Shown: one piece after another, positions 61,807 through 64,000 of the stretch
How the letters are laid out: every line of letters starts with the position of its first letter
How positions within the stretch are numbered: position 1 is the stretch's first letter
Assembly (NCBI GenBank): GCA_934728255.1
Contig: CAKVEC010000009.1
Location: 55,615 to 119,614 of the forward strand
Reading direction: 5' to 3'
Length of the DNA stretch: 64,000 nucleotides
DNA from: an uncultured Bacteroidales bacterium
GTDB lineage: Bacteria > Bacteroidota > Bacteroidia > Bacteroidales > Paludibacteraceae
Made by a program: the position numbers and the translations under genes
The notes under the pieces: model-generated
The model's input: the letters and a program-made list of their open reading frames with translations, nothing else
The model's database searches: none
Told to the model about the DNA's origin: nothing

Positions 61807-61981
61807 CGACGTATGTATTGTGTTATTCCTGCTTGTGATTCTTCAACCCCTCATCACCCGCAGAGCGCAACATGGAATACAGAATCAGCTACTCTAAATT
61901 TGAGAGATAAATTTCTGGCACAAACTATGGAGTACACCAGGCAGAAAATAGCAAAAACTGCGTACTCTATCAAGCAATTTA

Positions 61982-62012
61982 TTGTGTGTATTACAAAATA
62001 GTAGTACTTTTG
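61982..62012 (+). promoter_or_regulatory. Promoter of the ADP-ribosylglycohydrolase gene
   Basis: TTG at 61982-61984, 20 bases, TACTTTTG at 62005-62012. The 328-base gap 61807-62134 otherwise shows no gene. Confidence 0.75.
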
Positions 62013-62134
62013 TAGGTGAATAGTGAATAGAACATTCCAACGCCGCATATTGGCAAGGCATACAAAATGGCAATGAAGCAAAATAGTATTCATATAACCA
62101 CAAAATAATAACCAACTAAAACCCATTATCAATT

Positions 62135-63403
62135 ATGTTAGGCGCACTTATAGGCGACACCGTAGGCAGTATCTACGAGTTCTGCAATATCAAAACAACC
62201 GACTTCCCTTTGTTTTCCTCGAGTTGTTCTTTCACCGACGACTCTGTGATGACCATTGCCGTAGCGGATTGGCTGCTCCACGACCCTGTTCGCTCACAGC
62301 AAGGATTGGAAGAATGTCTTGTCAAGTGGGGATACAAGTACCCCGACGAAAGTTATGGCGGTGCATTCTATCGTTGGCTCTTTATGCCGGAGTTCCTTAT
62401 CACGCTTCGCGACAAGTCCACGGATACAATTGACGGCATTCCACGTGGAGTTCGCCACCCATACAACTCATGGGGCAATGGCTCGGCTATGCGTGCTTCG
62501 GCATGTGGTTGGCTGGCGCAGTCCCTTGAAGATGCCCTCGACCTCGGCAGGCGTTCGGCTATGATTACCCACAATCACCCCGAAGGCATCAAAGGGGCGC
62601 AGGCTGTGGCAACAGCTATCTATTTGGCACGCACGGGGAGTACCAAAGCAGAAATCTATCAATATATAGAACACACTTTCGGCTACGACCTCAGCCGTGA
62701 TTGCGATGATATCCGCCCTACATATGACTTCGATGTATCCTGCCAAGGTACATTGCCTGCCGCTTTGGCGGCATTCTTCGACAGCCACGATTTCGAGTCG
62801 GCTATTCGTCTGGCGGTTTCCTTGGGCGGAGATAGCGACACCATTGCCTGTATCACGGGTGCCATTGCGGAAGCATTCTACCACGAGATGCCATCGACCA
62901 TCGTCGAAGAGATGCACCATCGTTTGCCGGCAGAGTTCTGGACTATTATCAGCGAGGTGTACACCACGGTATCTAACAACTACGAAGACAATAAAAAGGA
63001 CGCAGCCAACCATAACACTCAATCCCGTATTACCCCCGAGTATATATCGGAATTGCGCCCCAACGAGGTGTTTGTCTTTGGCAGTAATGTGCGTGGTATG
63101 CACTATGGCGGAGCGGCGGCTTTTGCTGTCGGGCGGTTCGGAGCCATCATGGGGCAAGGCGAAGGCTTGCAAGGGCAGAGTTATGCCATTCCCACTATGG
63201 AAGGTCTGGAGAATATGCGTGCTGCCGTGGACAGGTTTATTGCTTTTGCGCAAGCCCACCCCGAACTCACCTTCCTTGTAACGCCCATCGGCTGCGGCAT
63301 TGCGGGCTACACGCCCGAGGCCGTTGCCCCGTTGTTTCTCCAATCCGTTTCTTTGCCCAATATCAGCCTTCCCCAGTCGTTTTGGGACAGTCTTTCCGTG
63401 TGA
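62135..63403 (+). CDS. ADP-ribosylglycohydrolase (DraG family) fused to a macro-like domain
   Basis: N-terminal part (about 1-275) is a DraG-type ADP-ribosylglycohydrolase: GALIGDTVGSIYE, the metal-binding FTDDSVMTIAVADWL (about residue 30), WGNGSAMRAS and the second metal site SLGGDSDTIACITGAIAEA (about 230). It would remove ADP-ribose from proteins, nucleic acids or small molecules. The C-terminal part (about 303-422) has VFVFGSNVRGMHYGGAAAFA, GQGEGLQGQSYAIPT and VTPIGCGIAGYTPE, a pattern of phage-associated A1S_2505-like proteins and reminiscent of macro domains that bind ADP-ribose. The two domains together suggest handling of ADP-ribose adducts. It follows the LRR-exonuclease gene, but has its own promoter. 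Confidence 0.85.
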   Translation: MLGALIGDTVGSIYEFCNIKTTDFPLFSSSCSFTDDSVMTIAVADWLLHDPVRSQQGLEECLVKWGYKYPDESYGGAFYRWLFMPEFLITLRDKSTDTIDGIPRGVRHPYNSWGNGSAMRASACGWLAQSLEDALDLGRRSAMITHNHPEGIKGAQAVATAIYLARTGSTKAEIYQYIEHTFGYDLSRDCDDIRPTYDFDVSCQGTLPAALAAFFDSHDFESAIRLAVSLGGDSDTIACITGAIAEAFYHEMPSTIVEEMHHRLPAEFWTIISEVYTTVSNNYEDNKKDAANHNTQSRITPEYISELRPNEVFVFGSNVRGMHYGGAAAFAVGRFGAIMGQGEGLQGQSYAIPTMEGLENMRAAVDRFIAFAQAHPELTFLVTPIGCGIAGYTPEAVAPLFLQSVSLPNISLPQSFWDSLSV

Positions 63404-63452
63404 ATGCAGATGTGAGAAAGATAATTATGCAGAAAATATACAGATTATGCAC

Positions 63453-63514
63453 TTCCTATACCTCCGTATAGCAATTACGTAGAAAAGACGTAGAAAGGAC
63501 GTAGAAAGAATTGG
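63453..63514. repeat. 62-bp dispersed repeat, copy 2
   Basis: Perfect match to 4435-4496 in the same orientation, here followed directly by a terminator hairpin. Confidence 0.9.
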
Positions 63515-63520
63515 TGTTTA

Positions 63521-63543
63521 AGCGGCTTTTAAGCCGCTTTTTT
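63521..63543 (+). terminator. Terminator upstream of the rrn leader
   Basis: AGCGGCTT (63521-63528) pairs perfectly with AAGCCGCT (63531-63538) around TT and is followed by five T. Confidence 0.85.
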
Positions 63544-63619
63544 ATGCAGTCTATGCAATATTTTATTCACTTTGTGCAATGCTATATAATATATATATGT
63601 CGCTATCAACTATAGCAAG

Positions 63620-63716
63620 AATTAATGGCTGATAAATGGTTAATTATATGTTTTCTGGAAAAAAGTGCGCATAGGTGCAGAAATCATTAACGCCTACTTA
63701 TACGATCATTAACGTT
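63620..63716. repeat. Phased intergenic array with ATTATATGTT element, copy 3
   Basis: ATTAATGGCTG, ATAAATGGTTA, ATTATATGTTT in 11-base steps, then after a 30-base insertion TCATTAACGCC, TACTTATACGA, TCATTAACGTT. It is related to 15202-15278 and 17626-17711. Confidence 0.7.
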
Positions 63717-63805
63717 TTTCATCCAAGCACTCAGAAATGCCCTAAAAATACGTGTATTGAAAATCAGTGTGTTACGAAGAAAGTGCAAAAAATCGTTCGT
63801 AATAT

Positions 63806-64000
63806 TTGGTCAGTTCGTAAAAAAGCAGTAATTTTGCACCCGCTTTCGAGAAAGAGAGAGGTTCTCCGAGCGAAAGTAAACGTTCTTTGAAAGATTGTCA
63901 ATCATACAAGATGTAGTACAAGAGAGTACGAAAGTACTCAGGGAAAAAAGAAAAAGTTCCCGTCAAGTACACAATAGATATAGGTACGTTCTGAACTAGG
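63806..64000 (+). promoter_or_regulatory. Promoter and leader of a ribosomal RNA operon
   Basis: TTG at 63806-63808, 20 bases, TAATTTTG at 63829-63836, followed by GCACCCGCTTTCGAGAAAGA and the antitermination-like GTTCTTTGAAAGATTGTC. This leader type stands in front of 16S rRNA genes in Bacteroidales. No 16S sequence is inside the window, so the operon should begin within a few hundred bases of its right edge. Confidence 0.75.

Noticed and set aside
58226..63403. Prophage remnant
   Set aside because: DnaB-like and A1S_2505-like parts hint at phage, but there are no integrase, capsid, terminase or lysis genes and no clear attachment site duplication at a tRNA.

Overview
The window looks like a chromosomal segment of a Bacteroidales bacterium (phylum Bacteroidota). 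The evidence is a SusC/SusD pair, several large exported proteins ending in type IX secretion (T9SS) type A sorting domains, a GSCFA protein, and nine promoters of the Bacteroidota form TTG-N20/21-TAnnTTTG in front of genes or RNAs. Housekeeping genes (dnaX, ygiQ-type, ffh, prfA, rsmE, tRNA-Pro, and the leader of an rRNA operon at the right edge) alternate with accessory blocks.

Layout. 1-3951: 3' part of dnaX, a YgiQ-type radical SAM protein and an M23 peptidase, all overlapping head to tail. 4189-4263: tRNA-Pro(TGG) with its own promoter and terminator. 4773-19953: a polysaccharide utilization locus (SusC, SusD, surface lipoprotein, SGNH hydrolase with accessory domains, GH30, second SGNH hydrolase, repeat protein, GH3). 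GH30 plus GH3 suggests a beta-glucan, probably beta-1,6-linked. 20164-25796 (minus strand): an InlB-B-repeat protein and a BspA-like leucine-rich-repeat protein with a T9SS sorting domain. 26554-49132: two paralogous T9SS adhesin-like proteins, each followed by an outer-membrane barrel protein, then a 4289-residue T9SS protein built of about 14 modules. 49393-54930: ffh, prfA, rsmE, a PAP2 phosphatase and a LolC/E-like permease. 55106-57837: GSCFA protein, then a small secreted protein, an ECF sigma factor and a membrane protein. 58110-63403: an unusual block with a DnaB-like RecA-fold protein lacking the Walker A lysine and frameshifted near its end, a protein joining BspA-type LRRs, Sel1-like repeats and a DnaQ-type exonuclease, and an ADP-ribosylglycohydrolase fused to a macro-like domain. 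63806-64000: promoter and leader typical of a Bacteroidales rrn operon; 16S should start just outside the window.

The most unusual non-coding signal is a set of intergenic arrays with a strict 11-bp period. Their unit sequence changes from array to array and within an array, but the phase is kept (for example fifteen consecutive 11-mers at 13489-13653). A 54-bp inverted repeat (one mismatch) built from such an array brackets the giant adhesin gene, and a perfect 62-bp direct repeat lies beside tRNA-Pro and again upstream of the rrn leader. Two conserved proteins (PAP2, GSCFA) appear to have absorbed intergenic-type repeats in frame. The best candidates for an undescribed system are the 58.2-63.4 kb block and the phased arrays. 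Functions are read from motifs only; no searches could be run.
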